Source of the DNA: Acanthosoma haemorrhoidale
Taxonomy: Eukaryota > Arthropoda > Insecta > Hemiptera > Acanthosomatidae
Assembly: GCA_930367205.1 (NCBI GenBank)
Contig: OV884011.1
Span: forward strand, 119,409,866-119,473,865
Length of the DNA: 64,000 nucleotides
Reading direction: 5' to 3'
How positions within the stretch are numbered: the first letter of the stretch is position 1; every line of letters begins with the position of its first letter. A model generated the notes under the pieces. That model saw only the letters and a program-made list of their open reading frames with translations, made no database searches and had not been told where the DNA came from. Position numbers and translations under genes: made by a program. Of the stretch, positions 1 to 13,165 are shown piece after piece.

Positions 1-1549
1 TCTATTTTTTCGTTTATATTTATTATAATTATAGTTATATATCCTACTTATTTACTATTAAATAGTTACTTATTTTTATATTTTCTAACGTATTTAATAT
101 CTACAAGTTATAGATATGTTAGGGACAGATAAACAGAGTTACATATTTATAGTAATAGGATAGTGGGTTCAATTTGGCTTGGTGCCTTAGTCTCCAGATG
201 CCAAACAAAAGGATTGTTGAAAGCGACGAAATTTAAAAAAAATCAGAAGTGTTAGCCTAAATATGATCATATTTCAATACCAAACAATAAAACATTGTTA
301 TTTAACCTGGTAAGATTGAACCTCATCGAGTACTCAAAACATTTCTACACTAAAAAAGGGTTTTATAGATAATACATATAATTTGTTGTTTACTTAAACA
401 ATAAATTTACCCTAATAACGATTAAATTGAAACTCAATTGACTGCAGGTCGTATAGGTCAATGATATGAAATAGGTCTTTGAAATGTTTTATGAATTGTT
501 GTAAAAAATATTCATGGCATATGATTATTATTGTTGCTTGGTTTGCACACGTACTTACCTAATTAAAGTTAATGTAATTTCGAAACGGAAAAAAATGAAT
601 AATTTAAAGAAAACGAAATTAAAAAATGGAAACTGTATAACTGGTACTTTACGAATATTGGTTCCCCTAACCGTAAGTCGGAACCTTGTACAAGCCAGCT
701 TTGTCAACTTTGTATGATGCAGAGATTGTAACTAATAATTTGAGTTGACATGCTCGAAGTTAACAATGACATTGTCTGCAGTGGATCTATGACCCTTTCA
801 TTGCTGCAATTCGGTACCATGGTGGTCGATATTGCTCATATATTTTCATTACCATGTTTCGATGCCCTAAAAATTGAAAGTAAATGATATCTAGCAGTTA
901 AAATATAATATACCAGCAGCAGTTAAAAATCCGAAAAAGAATTTTTTGGTGATTGGAAACTGTGGGAGAACTTTTTAAAACGAAGTGAATCTACATGTGT
1001 TGGGTGTGATGGATTACGGGATATAAAATTTCCATTTGGGCTTGGGGGAGAGGCGAAGAGGCAGAAAGAGGAGTCATTATTAAAATATCAAAGGCTGGAC
1101 GGTAATCATTCGCTGGGTTATTGAAAAGCCGCTTCCCATTAATAATAAATGGACTCCTAAGTAAGGCTATTCATTCTGGGATCCAGGCCCCTGGCAAGGG
1201 TGGGGGCTTTTCTTAAGCTCTCTCATAGCAGTATGTGCTAATGTAGCTCTCGCTAGGGGACGGGGCTCACTCCATAGAAAGCTGATAATTAAATCAACCC
1301 GAAACAAAATTTTCCCCGAAAAAAGCGTTTTTGGAAAAAAATAAATTCTACAAAAACCTAATGTTTTATAATCTTAAATAAATCTATAATGGTTTAAAGT
1401 CAAGATGTGCATTTTATTTAACAAGAAAAAAGAATTTAGAGTTCTGATGATATAATAGATGACCGGATCATTATATCACGAAAATCAGCCAATTGAGAGT
1501 TTTCATTCAGCTGCAGTGAGTAGTTAAATCACTTCACCAGCCATCTGCC
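1..1549. other. AT-rich stretch without a supported gene
   Basis: Only short unsupported reading frames occur. A modestly GC-rich patch lies at about 1080-1280, rich in purine runs and without a protein motif I recognise. Nothing else stands out. Confidence 0.6.
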
Positions 1550-1552
1550 CTT

Positions 1553-1690
1553 AAATAACCTCACGATTTTTCAGATTTCTCAAAAACCTACCTGGTCATC
1601 CAAATCCTCTTGTCAACTCCTTATCCTGTTCCATACGTTGTTACCCTCACTCAGTAACACACAACCCTCCTCGTCGCCTAAAATAGTGCA
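1553..1690 (+). pseudogene. Jockey-like LINE ORF2 C-terminal fragment (family C, copy 1)
   Basis: Codons 1576-1686 read through a GHPNPLVNSL segment and end in NPPRRLK followed by TAG. This matches the layout of the LINE A C-terminus in this window (HPNP, then RRLKRQWPRDL). In Jockey-clade LINEs this is the region downstream of the reverse transcriptase. No RT core precedes it, so the copy is 5'-truncated. A second copy lies at 11095-11290; the two share the stretch around TCATCCAAATCCTCTTGTC with substitutions. The following 300 bases are probably its 3' UTR, but I cannot place the end. Confidence 0.55.
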
Positions 1691-1990
1691 GTCTATTTAC
1701 TGTAAATAGAAATGATCTCACGTGACACTGGCACTCATCATTCATGTTATGATCGTCTGGGGTGTTCTTTATCTCTCTCTGGTCATTGGGACATGTCGAA
1801 ATGTTCGGAGAGGAAGCTGAGCTGCTCTCGATGGTGTTACCACACAGTATTGGGAGTGGAGGGGGGGGGGGAGATATATTCATACAACATATTGTATGAA
1901 TGTGAATTGTACTTGAGTATGATGGAATTTTTAAATGCTGTACAACCAAAGTGTATTTTTTTAAATAGAAGTGTTTATAATTTAAACTTA

Positions 1991-4900
1991 TAATTTTTCT
2001 ATTATCATGGACTTTTAGTTGTTGGTTTTTCCAATAGCACGTATCTACTACTACTACTTACTACTCAAACCGAAGGTACACTATTGACAAGGTTTCGGAT
2101 AAAAAGGCCTCATAGAACGAGGACTTAACAAGTACTGTAGGCATCAATTAATTCCAAACGATTTTGTGATGCTGATAACCAGGGAAAATATTAAGTCCTT
2201 ATTATTCTTTCGACGGAAGACCGTGAAACCTTTCATGTAAGGAACCTGCATGTGTGTGTTACACAAAAGTCAGTACCAATTGCATGCAAGTCAAATAAAT
2301 AGCTAAGTAAGTCAAATTCAAATAATCTAATAATAATATAATATCAAATAATAACATTTTTTACGAATGGAAAAAAAGAAAAACATAAGTTTTCCATGGT
2401 TTAACGTGACAGGGCTGCTGTTGCTTCTTGATTTGAATGTTAGATTGTTGCCTGGAATGGTGATGCAGAGAAGAGGGTGATTTAATTTATTGGTTGGTGT
2501 ATTAGATTTGCATGTTTTATATCTGACAAAATAATTTTTCATCCTTGAGATCCGATACTTATAAATATTAAAACAACATGAAAGGAACAGTTATAACCTA
2601 TTTCGTAATATACACCATATTAAGAGGCTCTGATTACACAGGAGGAAAAGAATATAAATCCTCTAAAACATTTGTTAGCCACCCAGGCTAGCACGAGTTG
2701 TACAGAACGAAAAATAATTGAGTGGTTTAAATTAGTAAATACCGTGTCCTTCAGATCATAAAGCTCAGTAAATAATCTATATCGAAATTGTGTTTCGTGC
2801 ACAAAACAAATTTGAAGGAAGAGAAAAACGGGGCAATAATGTCTGGCCCTTGACGTTGTTATTTCCATTAATCGACAATGAATTACATCAATACTCTGGG
2901 CTGTTTAAAAAATCACAACAAAAGATTTTTTCCCCTTATACCTAAGAGCCTTGAGCTATTACGTTGTTTCAAAGAATGATTGGGGAGAATCCACCCTTTG
3001 GTGTAACATTATTGCCTTCTTAGAACCTATTAGTCCTGATTGTATCGTATCAGGCGGTTGTTACTGAAAACCTTCCAATGTAAGTGCCCTGATTCCTACA
3101 TTACTGTCATCTTAAAAAAACAACAACAAACAAACTGAAAAACTGTTTCCATTGGGCATTATAAAGGAGTGACCAGCAAACACACATCCTAAATAAACTT
3201 ATAAAGGATTTTAGTTTATTCAGTATGTCAACTTGATTCTGCTATCATTTGTTTGTATAACAGTATTTTAAATCCTAGTGTTCCTCGACTAAAGAGTCGT
3301 GACCCAATATAAAATTAGACCACCCTAAATTTGTAACATGGAGGACCTAACATTAGAAACAAATTTACCCCTAGGTATTTTTTAGAGGTATGTGTTGATG
3401 AATTTAAATTAGCTTACTTATTGTATTATATATTGATAGTCCACACCCGGTTTAGAAATAACACATATCAAATATCAGCATCAGTTCTGACTTTAGCATG
3501 TCTAGCAGGACTAAAGTTGGAGGAACAGGAAAAGTGGACCCCTAAAGCGATTAATCAGTAAATTACTGATTTATTCCTGAGAAAACAAATCAGAATTGTG
3601 CAAAGCATACATAAAAGAGGGAAATTCCTTAAAGTTGAGTAGGGCTTCGATCAATTTGGTTAGCACTGATTTTGAAGTCCATGGTTTGGGGGGAAGGGCG
3701 ATCTTGTGCCAACTACATCACCATGAATAAATAGAAGTTCCCCTCTTCTCGGAACAGAAAAAACCCACCTACCTTTCCATATGTTATCAATAAAAACTTT
3801 GGCGTCCTTCCGGAGAGAGGGGACTAGTGCACGAAACGGTCGGGACGCACTAGAGGCGCGAGCATAGCCTGGCTTCTAGCCTGCATACCCTGCCTATGTA
3901 AGGGTGAAATTCTGGAGCTTTTTCCATTTCTACTTATTTCCTACACCCATCCTTCAAATAGGTCCCTCCTAGCATAACGATCCGTTCATAAATAAATTTA
4001 ATTATTTTTCCCATCTTCCTTTTTCTATTTGCATCTCTCTTTCCTAACCTTGATATGCTTTAGTCCGGCATTGTCAGACTAATGGATCCCTAGTGGGATT
4101 ATCTGCCTTCAAATCGGTAAAACTAGCACATCCTTGTAAGGGATCATTTCCATGTGGAAGACGGTCTCTGGGGCCCTACCAAATATACCTAGTAGCGTCT
4201 CCCCCAGCGATCCAGTCTGCCTACTTCCGGTTCACACTTGCCATTCGGATCCGGACGGTTTCATCTACTCTCAGATACCGAGTTTGAATTCGTGGTCATT
4301 CTAAGACCAGTCATATGGGCTATACCTAGCCTGTACCTCTTCTCCTGAACATAGTTCACTGTCGGGCCACACCTTCTAAGACCTTCAAGAGAGTCAGATC
4401 AATGAACAAAAGTACGAATTTACCCATTTTATTTCTTTCTTGACGCCAGCCGGACAGTGGCTAGAGTCGACGAGACCTTCCCCCGGCGAGCATCCCTACC
4501 CGACAGGCTACTTATTTGAGAAGTTAACTAAAGCAGACCCAAGGAAAAGGTTAACTAAAGAAGTAGACTAAGTTGAAAGGTCATTGGATATTAGAAAAAG
4601 ATTATTTATATTAGATGGATGCCCTGATTATAATTGACTCTGTTAGGTGGCTGAGGTGAAACCTCACTCAAAAAACTCACTCAGTGGTGGGTGGTTGACG
4701 TTTCTGAGTGGAGGATCTCCTTTGTGTGACAGACTTGTAGTTTGACAGATTATTTCAGTTTTTGTACGCACAAGGTTTACAGTTTTCCCTACCAGTGACA
4801 TAACTGCCTTAAAAATGCTTTGTTGCTTGCTTAAGAAGCCATTTTGCTATAAAGATCTAAACTTTATCAAAATAAGTACATCTTCCCACAAACTTTTCAC

Positions 4901-6428
4901 CTTCGATCATTATTACAAAGTATAGGGTGAAATTACAATTAAAATTCCACCAACGCAACGGATTTCAGACACCTGGTCTAATTTTAAGTTGAAAGTATAC
5001 AACGATTTCTAATTTTAATTTCCTGTTTTCGTTGATAGTAATAATAATTTTGAAACATTTAAGTTTTATAAAAACACAGAATGTAAGCGGGAGGACTGTG
5101 GTATTATTACCACCCTATCATCGTTGAAATGCTGATTCCCTGTAAAATAGGGATTTATTGGCAATCGTTTTTCTATCCGTTCAATAGACTATTTCTTTAA
5201 TTTATTCTCAAAGTAAACTGCACCCAAGAACATTATTCATCGTAATATTGGTGCAGAAGTGAAATTAACTTTTCATCTAAATATTATAAAAAAAACTCTC
5301 AGAAGGTATGAAGCAATAAAACATTCCGTACCTAATGGTTGTAAAGTAATCTAACGATTTATTTCACACTTGCCATTGTTTGTCCAATGTTGTTTATGTT
5401 AAATAAAGTACCTAAAACATACATACATGCAATGCACACTCATAAGTTCAGGACAATAAGTAGGAACGCAGCGAACATTAGAGTAGAGCGACCTTTATGT
5501 TCAATGGGTGCTCAAAATACAATGGTAACTTGACAATTTGAACGGGGGAATGCTGAGCATAATTATTCTATTAGGTATTGCTTCTGTTATTGCTAATTTC
5601 AAAAGTTTTCGGGCCTCATCCTAAAACTACTCAGGGGTGTGCAGTGTAAGTAAGATTAAGAAAACAGAAGGACGCCAGAAGACAGGGGTAGAGAAGCAAA
5701 GGCAAGAGAGAGCGGACATAGCCGAGGCCGGACAAATATTGACAATGTAAATATTTGCAGTGGTAGATGTTAACTAATCCACCCCCGGCCCACCCCTAGC
5801 TACCCCTAATGGACCTGCTAATGGTCAGTCTACCCTCGCCTGTTGTTTCACCGCCTGCTTCTCCGATTACTGTCTCTTCGCCGCTCTTCTACCACTTGCA
5901 GTGCTCGTCCTTCTACCCGTCAATCACTTTCACCAACTACTTACACTTGATGAGTTGGATGTTGAAGAATCGGTGGTATGTCTAAAGCATAGTGGCAACC
6001 CAGAATGACCCTTCAGATATTTCTTCCGTAAGAGTTAACATCACATTCATTCTCAATAATTTTATCTACGCAGTCTAATTGGAATTAATCAGAGGAAATA
6101 ATAGCTAATCTATCTTAATCACTAAAAAATTGGCGTCAATAACTGTCTGAGGTGTCACTTCTGTATGGTTTACTCTACTTCAATACTATCAGTGATTAAT
6201 GAAAACTGAAAAATGTGAAGGATTAGGAAAAGATGAAGCACTCAAACCAATTAGGTTGAATAATTACATTTAGGAATAGTCTTATCAACTGTCCTAGTTA
6301 TTTTTCCTAATATAAAATAATCCTGAAAAAAAAAACCTAACCGTCATTGTCAACGAAAAATGTTTGGTTTTATTTTCCATCTTGATTATTCCAAATCGCT
6401 TGTGCAACTAAAAACCACGCTGAAAACG
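1991..6428. other. No supported gene; contains GC-rich islets
   Basis: Mostly AT-rich unique sequence. A GC-richer islet spans about 3780-4540 and a second about 5690-5860. Neither gives a protein motif, tRNA fold or terminal repeat that I can support. They may be old element remains or conserved non-coding DNA. Confidence 0.5.
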
Positions 6429-6440
6429 GATAAGAGGATT
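6429..6440 (+). repeat. Target-site duplication, left copy
   Basis: GATAAGAGGATT occurs here and again at 6970-6981, immediately after a 43-base A run. A perfect 12-bp direct repeat flanking a poly(A)-tailed insert is the signature of target-primed retrotransposition. Confidence 0.85.
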
Positions 6441-6926
6441 AGCCACAATCCACTATTCTCCGACCTTCAACCACCACCAATGCCCGTCAGATGGAAGCAC
6501 TGCTAGACCGCCGAAGCCTGGAGGATGATCGACGTCATTGAACCGATGACTGAACGAACTACACCCAGCCGAGATATCGTGGCCGATCTCCCGGCCGACT
6601 CAACCGAAGCCACAATGACCCCATCAAACCTGTGTAAGCAGGGTCGACCTTCCGGCCGAGAGGCTGACTCATTTCAGGCCCCTGCCGGGGCGGGCCAGGC
6701 TTTGCCTGGCCGACTACAATCCATTGCCTAGGTGACCCTAGGCTCAACCCTTGGTAGACTCTCACTGCCTTCCTGATTCCATCAGCCTTTTTAGGCATAC
6801 CACACCCTATATCCTTCTCATACATCCTTTAAATGGGGGACTCCCCTTAGTGAAAGGCACTCATTAGCCCAAAATAATTTTTCTTTATTTTTCCCACATC
6901 CTATTTTTATAAGTTTGAGAGCTAAG

Positions 6927-6969
<43 letters not shown>
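6441..6969 (+). mobile_element. Poly(A)-tailed retroposon, unknown family
   Basis: The insert of about 486 bp plus a 43-base A tail (6927-6969) is flanked by perfect 12-bp direct repeats. The body is much more GC-rich than its surroundings and contains a perfect hairpin at 6693-6711 (GGCCAGGC, TTT loop, GCCTGGCC). Two short frames cross it (plus 6525-6731, minus 6559-6825), but neither shows a known motif. No A/B-box pair typical of tRNA SINEs was seen. It could be a SINE, a truncated LINE 3' end, or a retrocopy of a host transcript. The long pure tail and exact duplication indicate a recent event. Confidence 0.8.
6927..6969 (+). repeat. Poly(A) tail of 43 bases
   Basis: An uninterrupted run of A that ends exactly at the right-hand target duplication. 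Confidence 0.9.
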
Positions 6970-6971
<2 letters not shown>

Positions 6972-6981
6972 TAAGAGGATT
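6970..6981 (+). repeat. Target-site duplication, right copy
   Basis: Exact copy of 6429-6440 (GATAAGAGGATT). Confidence 0.85.
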
Positions 6982-8010
6982 GATCAAGTGATTCCTTGTG
7001 TCAGGACTGTCGATAGTTTTGTGTAGCGAGGGTAGTTATTAATAATAAGCTTGCGTAGGGTTTTGGATTATGTCTACTTTACTATACTTGGTTTTGCAAG
7101 TGGAACTCCATTCTGGTGAAATATAGGTTATAAGTGTTCGAATGATTTGTAAAGTATAAGTTTGTTGGTATAGTTAACCATATAGGTTGTTACTTAATTT
7201 GAAAAGAAAATCTGATCGTTATTTTATTAACTAGGGATCAATTAAAAAAAATTACCAAGCTGGTTGAGTCTATAATAAATGACTGACTAGGCATTATTAG
7301 TTAATAATCGTTTATAATGTCTATGAAACCAAGACTGATTATATATTTAGGAAGGGACCTAAGCGATATTTCAATAATATTTTCAATCAATGTATCAGAG
7401 TCGAAAATTAATTTCATTTATAAAAGGGAGAAGACGAATAGTAGAAGGTGAAAAGAAAGGGAACATGATCTACGCTGTGCCGTAGCACAACACAGCGAAC
7501 TTACACAGCTGTGGAATCTACAATTTCTCTAATGAAACCAATTAAAAACCATATTGTACCCTCTTTAACTCAACCCATTAGTAAAATCACTGTGTATCAT
7601 ATTTAACGGTTTGAGAGATATTACCTGCTTTCAGAGATACAACTTCCTCGATAATTAATTTAAAGATGTTGAATAGATTGGCTTTTGTTAGTTTCCCTTA
7701 AAATTGTTAGTTTCCCAAAACGTTTGTAAGTAACGTAATGGTATGGACCCTGAACCAGACCTCCCGAGACCCTCCAAGTACCCTCCACTTGAGGGAGAGC
7801 CACAAATATTTGGTACAGGGCCCCGCAGTCAAACAGGAAGGAGGGGCGGCCTATGGAAATAGGGATCTCGGTGATTCAGTGGCCCCATACCGGCCGAGTG
7901 GGGAAGATGATTCAGCTCCATTCTTCTGTATTCTTGTAGCAACGTTATCCTTCTCATGGCTTGTTGTTATCTTTAGGGAATACCAACGTCATTATAAATT
8001 TGACTGTTGT
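6982..8010. other. No supported gene; GC-rich islet at 7738-7960
   Basis: AT-rich except for the islet, which carries an open frame of 95 codons (7738-8025) with no recognisable domain and no splice or promoter support. I do not call it a gene. Confidence 0.5.
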
Positions 8011-8190
8011 GGAGTCATTTTGTAATGTAAATTAAACAATGGAACAATAAATATGTTAGACAATGTAAAATTAATTCACTAAACTTGGTGTCTGATGCTC
8101 TAGCTAAATCTCTTAACTGTGGGAATCATTAGATAGAAGGATGGTTAGGAAGCTGAAGCTAGAGGGGTGTGCTAAAGGAGGATTACACGT
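8011..8190 (+). repeat. Dispersed repeat R1, copy a
   Basis: This resembles 57365-57575 in the same order and orientation. Shared blocks include the TTAGACAATGTAAAATTAATTC region, a TCTGATGCTCTAGCT-like block, and a GGAATCATTAGATAGAAGG-like block. Part also matches 28017-28110. It is non-coding, with no terminal repeats seen. Confidence 0.5.
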
Positions 8191-11094
8191 TTCTGGTAAT
8201 ATAAGAAGTATTATGTAGAATATAGAAGTATATGTCAAAAGTGACTTTTATCAAAATTAACAGAAAGTAATTCACACACAATAATTAAATTAATATGTGA
8301 GAAATACCCTGAATGTTACAAACATCAGCTCATAAATCTTAACTTCTCGTTATAATTAAACGATCCATTTTTTAAAATTTTTTATTAGATAAAGACTAAA
8401 TCGTGTTTCCGGAACACCAAGTTTTTTAAGTTGGGGATATTGGTAGATGTACCAATAATCCTGTGTTTTTTTATAGTCCCGGGCTAATAACTCTTAAAAT
8501 AATAAAAAAAAAATTATAGTATTATTAATTATGTTTTGTGGGGGGGCACTGATGAAAAAGTAAGGGTTTTTAAAGTTCTGATTAGATAACTTATAGTCGA
8601 TACATATTTCCTATACATCTATACATTATAGCATAGTGCTAGAAATATATGTACATGTATAGCAATATTCCTGTTTTCAAAAACTTTGAAAAGCCCACCT
8701 TTGCTGCTTCAATTTCGGATAAATAGAGGTGTGAAAAAGCTAAGAAAACCCTTTTAATACAGACTATGCTTGATAGTGAAATAATTCAGTATTAGTTAAA
8801 GGGAAATGGATCTCACTTTTCATATCGTTTCGCTGAATGAATACACACATTAGAAAACCACCTACTACATGACTGCCTTAATTGATTTGCCCATATGTTT
8901 TTAATGCTGCAAAAGTAAGGAGTCAATAAATGTTTTATAAACGAATAATTTTAACGTTGGACTAATGTCTCTGATGTGATGTTTGCTAAAGATATTTAAA
9001 GGTAAATTTTGTAGAAGGGCGTAGCCAGAATCTACCAAGAAGGTAAATCTAGACCTAAATTTAAAATTTTTAGAAAGCAATATAAACATTCTTGATAAAT
9101 ACTGTATTGTATTTCATTTTAAATATTACTGGATACTTGTAAATTATTTTATTTTAATTACTCCATTTCCCTGTGCAAAGCTTCAAACGTCTTCTTGATG
9201 AAACTATTAAAAGTGAATTATGATAGACACTTAAGACCATGGCCAAATATGCCTAATCATGTTAAAGCAAAATTATTTTAATCATTACAAATGACGTGAG
9301 TTGCGGAATATTTTTCTTAGTTAGCTAAAAACCTAACAGTATCTTTTAAAACTGTTTTCACACTGTGCTTGTCTTTTTGGGTTTTTTTTGTGACGTCAAT
9401 AATTAATACCATATATATAATTTTTTTTAATTAAGCAACACTCTTGAAAATTGAAAAGTGTTGCTTAATTTATAATGGTGACTAATTTTGCACCATTCAG
9501 GAGTAAATGCGCACAAAATCAATAAAATCCATTTCTTCACAGTGCGAACATCGACCGCAAAGTCCTTTAGTCCGACTTGACTCTCTTTGAGGCTGAGTCG
9601 AATTGCCAAATTAAACCCTGGAGCTAAGGAAGTATGGGTTGTTTAGATTTTTGATATATATATAGAAACTTATTGCTTCTACATCAATCAGAAACTTCTA
9701 CACAAATAGATACTTGTTTGTTGGCAATTTTGCCATGACAAGAACGCCCACTTTGAGTTTTAGCTCAGGTAAAATAAATACTGTGCACTCCCATTGAAGG
9801 ATATAAGTAATAGTTCCTTACAAAATCATTAGGCCTCCTTAGTGATAATATTCTATTTACTTCCTAATAATTACTCGTAGGATCTTATAATTAATCAGGT
9901 AGGTTAATGATTGTTGGGTTAAAAAAATTAATTAGACCAGAAATTATTTCTCATAATTGAAAATATATGAAAATACCGTGGCTTTTTCTACTCAGCAAAG
10001 TAATCATCATAATTCAAGTCGTTAAGTCTTATACTTAATTTTGATGTTTTAAAAGAAGCTGTGGGCAACCATTTTGTAGATCCCAAGATCCACTCACAAA
10101 TTCTGAGAAACAAAAGTACCGTAAGTTAATACAGCTAGAAGAGAGAGCTATACAAATTCTCATTTACGCGTTGATGTATTAATGTGCAGCGCAGAGACAT
10201 TTACCTCATTTAAGCACACAGTATTTTGCTGCTTTGTTCATTACTAATTACCATTAAGTACTGTTTAATAAGTCCGGGATCATCCATTCATAATGTGTTG
10301 AATGAGATTGTACAAAGCAGAGAGGGGTGAATAAGTAAGGGATATCCACAAGTAAGTTTTTAGAGTTGAAGCCACTTCCAGTCGGCGACCTGTTACTTCA
10401 CCTGATGCATTGCAACCGGGGCTGTGTTGCTCCATCGATTTCGCTTATAGAAAATATCTTTAAAGGATGTTGTGTCCTTCTTAGCGTTCCCTTTCTTAGG
10501 CTTTATCAAGAAAATCAACAGTTTTAGCTCAGTGGCTAGTCGTTTCATTGCTGCATTGTCTAGAACAAAATCAATGCTTTAGTTAGTTCATAAATTAACT
10601 ATCTATTTTTATTCAGTGACCAATACGTAACTCTTCCAGTATGCTCCACAAAAGCGTATTCTGCTTATTTGTATTAGTTAAAATACCATAAAGAGAAGTA
10701 ATTACAAAGTTATGCTTAAACAAAGATAGGTCTAATTCTTTAACATTTAAGACCCCTCAAGCCCAGATGTTACTTATAATTTAGTGTACTCATTGTTTTC
10801 TCATGGTTAAATACAGTAATACAAAAGCAATTAGAAAGATCAGAATGAATGCTAACATGTGCCTGTTTCCAGGCGACTTAAATAGTATTAATTATTTGAT
10901 ATTAATGTTTAGTTAGTCGCAATTTGATTATTAGAAAGTATTTTATTGAAATGTTTATTTTTGGAGGTCAACATGAAGTATCAAAGCAGACTTTTATGAT
11001 AGGGTGTAAAACAAAGGCAACAACACTTTAATTATCAAACGAGTTCATAGATATGACTTCAGAACTATAGTCAACGCTCCCGATTATTTCATCG
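8191..11094. other. AT-rich stretch without a supported gene
   Basis: Contains one perfect inverted repeat (9429-9470), listed separately, and otherwise only short spurious frames. Confidence 0.6.
9429..9470. repeat. Perfect 14-bp inverted repeat (hairpin)
   Basis: AATTAAGCAACACT (9429-9442) is followed after 14 bases by its exact reverse complement (9457-9470). It lies in AT-rich DNA with no element around it. It could fold as a hairpin on either strand; function unknown. Confidence 0.7.
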
Positions 11095-11287
11095 TGTCAA
11101 CTTGAGACAACCTTATGATTTTCCAAATATCACAGAAACCTGTCCATTCATCCTAATCCTCTTGTCTACTCCTTATCAAATAAAATTCATCCTTAGAACA
11201 CTCCTCGTAACCTTATATGGTGGCTTTGGAATTTATTTTGAATAGAAAGAATGCTCTGGGGTGGTACTGACCACATTCCCCATGTTC

Positions 11288-11290
<3 letters not shown>
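11095..11290 (+). pseudogene. Jockey-like LINE C-terminal fragment (family C, copy 2)
   Basis: Matches 1553-1690 across the block encoding a HPNPLV-type segment (TCATCCTAATCCTCTTGTC) and the CTCCTCGTAACC block corresponding to PPRRL in copy 1, but with stops in frame. It runs directly into the CT array at 11291. Copy 1 has a short CT-rich patch at the comparable place, so the array may have grown from the element's own 3' region. Confidence 0.45.
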
Positions 11291-11360
<70 letters not shown>

Positions 11361-11382
11361 TCTCACTCTCTCTCTCTCTCTC
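11291..11382 (+). repeat. CT microsatellite
   Basis: About 92 bases of (TC)n, interrupted once by a CACACACTCTCA segment. Frames through it read as Ser-Leu runs and are not genes. Confidence 0.95.
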
Positions 11383-11470
11383 CTCAGGGCCATGCTCCCC
11401 AGAGAAATTGCAATGCAACCTGGACAGAATGTGAATATATTAATATCAGGAATGAATAAAATCTTAAATC

Positions 11471-13034
11471 ACAACTATTAATGATGTACTGGGTACCTTT
11501 CAAATATAGCTGTTTATTTTTAGCATTAGAAAAAATGCTTAGATAAAAACAAAAATATGGCGTGGTCACTGATCGTTGGACAAAATAGTTGTGTTTACAA
11601 ATTAGTTCAATGTTTAAACTTAGATTAGTAATTGATTACGCCACATTCGCCTGCTTTATTATATTTTCCAAATTGCATTACATCCCTATAAAAACAATGT
11701 TCGGTAGCAAATGTTAGACAATAATATATTCATCATAGAAGAAAGGAAGTTACCGACTCCTCGAGATCCAGCGTTTATATTTTTCACAAGTGGCCTGGAA
11801 GACGTGATCGCCTTGCCGGTTTGCTCCGCCGACCTAATGAAGGGGAAGGGCAAGGTGGCCGAATTAGAATGCAGGGGGTGCTGGAGTCGGGATTACCTCC
11901 CTCTAGACAATCCCGCCCCTATTTACATAGCTATACAGTCCCTCTGCCCTTGGGGGTGCTTTTATATTTTAAAATAATTGTTGTTTAAAATCGCCGCACT
12001 TTCCAGCAAGTATTATTCTTTTCAGGGCCCCCTCACACTTTTCCCGGCCAGTTTTTATTTCTTTTGTGAACTCTAACTTTTCTACCAGTGCCGCACAGAT
12101 AATTTTTTTTCTTTTCTTCGTGGCACAATGCTACATTTTTAGCCCCACGTCCGTGTATTTTTTTTTCATTATGTTACGGAAATTAGTAAGCACATTTTGA
12201 AATGCTTTCTATTACTACAAGAGTTTGTAAAATTAATAATGAGCTATTAGGATTATAACATAACTTGCTTTAAAAGTATATTATTTTAGACGTGATCAGT
12301 AAGCTTGACATTTTTATAATTAATTATTTTTTACTTTAATTAGTAACATCATTGCATTTTTAAATATATAACAACGAAATGAATTGACAGAAACTAGTTG
12401 CAGTCGATGAGCGTATCTTAAAAGCGTTTTAAGTAATTAAATGATCGTGAAAAAAATAAATCAAACAAGTAAACAACATATTAATATAAAAAAAACTGTT
12501 TCGATTTTATGCATATTCTTATTGACAGCTTACTAAGTTTTTTTTTTGGATCTGCTTCATAATTATTTATGCGACTTCAAATTTTAAATAGTTTCTGTGC
12601 TGGGTTTTTAAAATTAGTTCCCATTAGATTGCATTTTAACCAATACAATTGCCGACGGGGTTTTAAATATATAATTATAATATGGGTTTGGATATTATAT
12701 GAGACAGCATAAAAAAAAATACGATGGATTTATGAATATCTTGCAAACAGATAGTGGATGTTACACTAATAAAACTGCTCAGAAATTAGAAAACAGGAGG
12801 AAGGTAAATATGTTTTGCTCCACAAGCCTTCGATCAACGTAGTTAGTATTTTTCAGAATATAATTGTTTTTAAATGTCATTTCAATTAAGATATTTCCTA
12901 AGTTCCTAGTAAGTTCCAGATATTCTGGAATATGGTAAGCTCCGGATTAGGCCCTTCTGTTCATCATTCTGTTACTCTGCATAAACATAAATATAATAGG
13001 GCAGTATTAACTAAGTCCTAAAATAGTTTGATGA
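11471..13034. other. No supported gene; GC-rich islet at 11750-11960
   Basis: The islet holds a frame of 88 codons (11711-11977) without a recognisable motif. The remainder is AT-rich. Confidence 0.5.
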
Positions 13035-13165
13035 TAATAATAATAGTAATAATGTTTTTATTATCCTGGGGCATTAAGAACAAACATTTACTTAACATGA
13101 AGTGGGATCTTTGTCTAAAATTTAAACTATGAGAAACCAAATATTGGAAAAAATATAAATAAAAT
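13035..13165 (+). repeat. Dispersed repeat R2, copy a
   Basis: Shares with 39070-39200 an ordered set of blocks: TTTATTATCCTG, TTAAGAACAAACATTTACTT and a CTAAAATTTAAACT-like block. No coding sequence or termini recognised. Confidence 0.5.

Noticed and set aside
11251..11481. Frame rich in Ser-Leu repeats
   Set aside because: Translation of the CT microsatellite; the same applies at 30497-30682.
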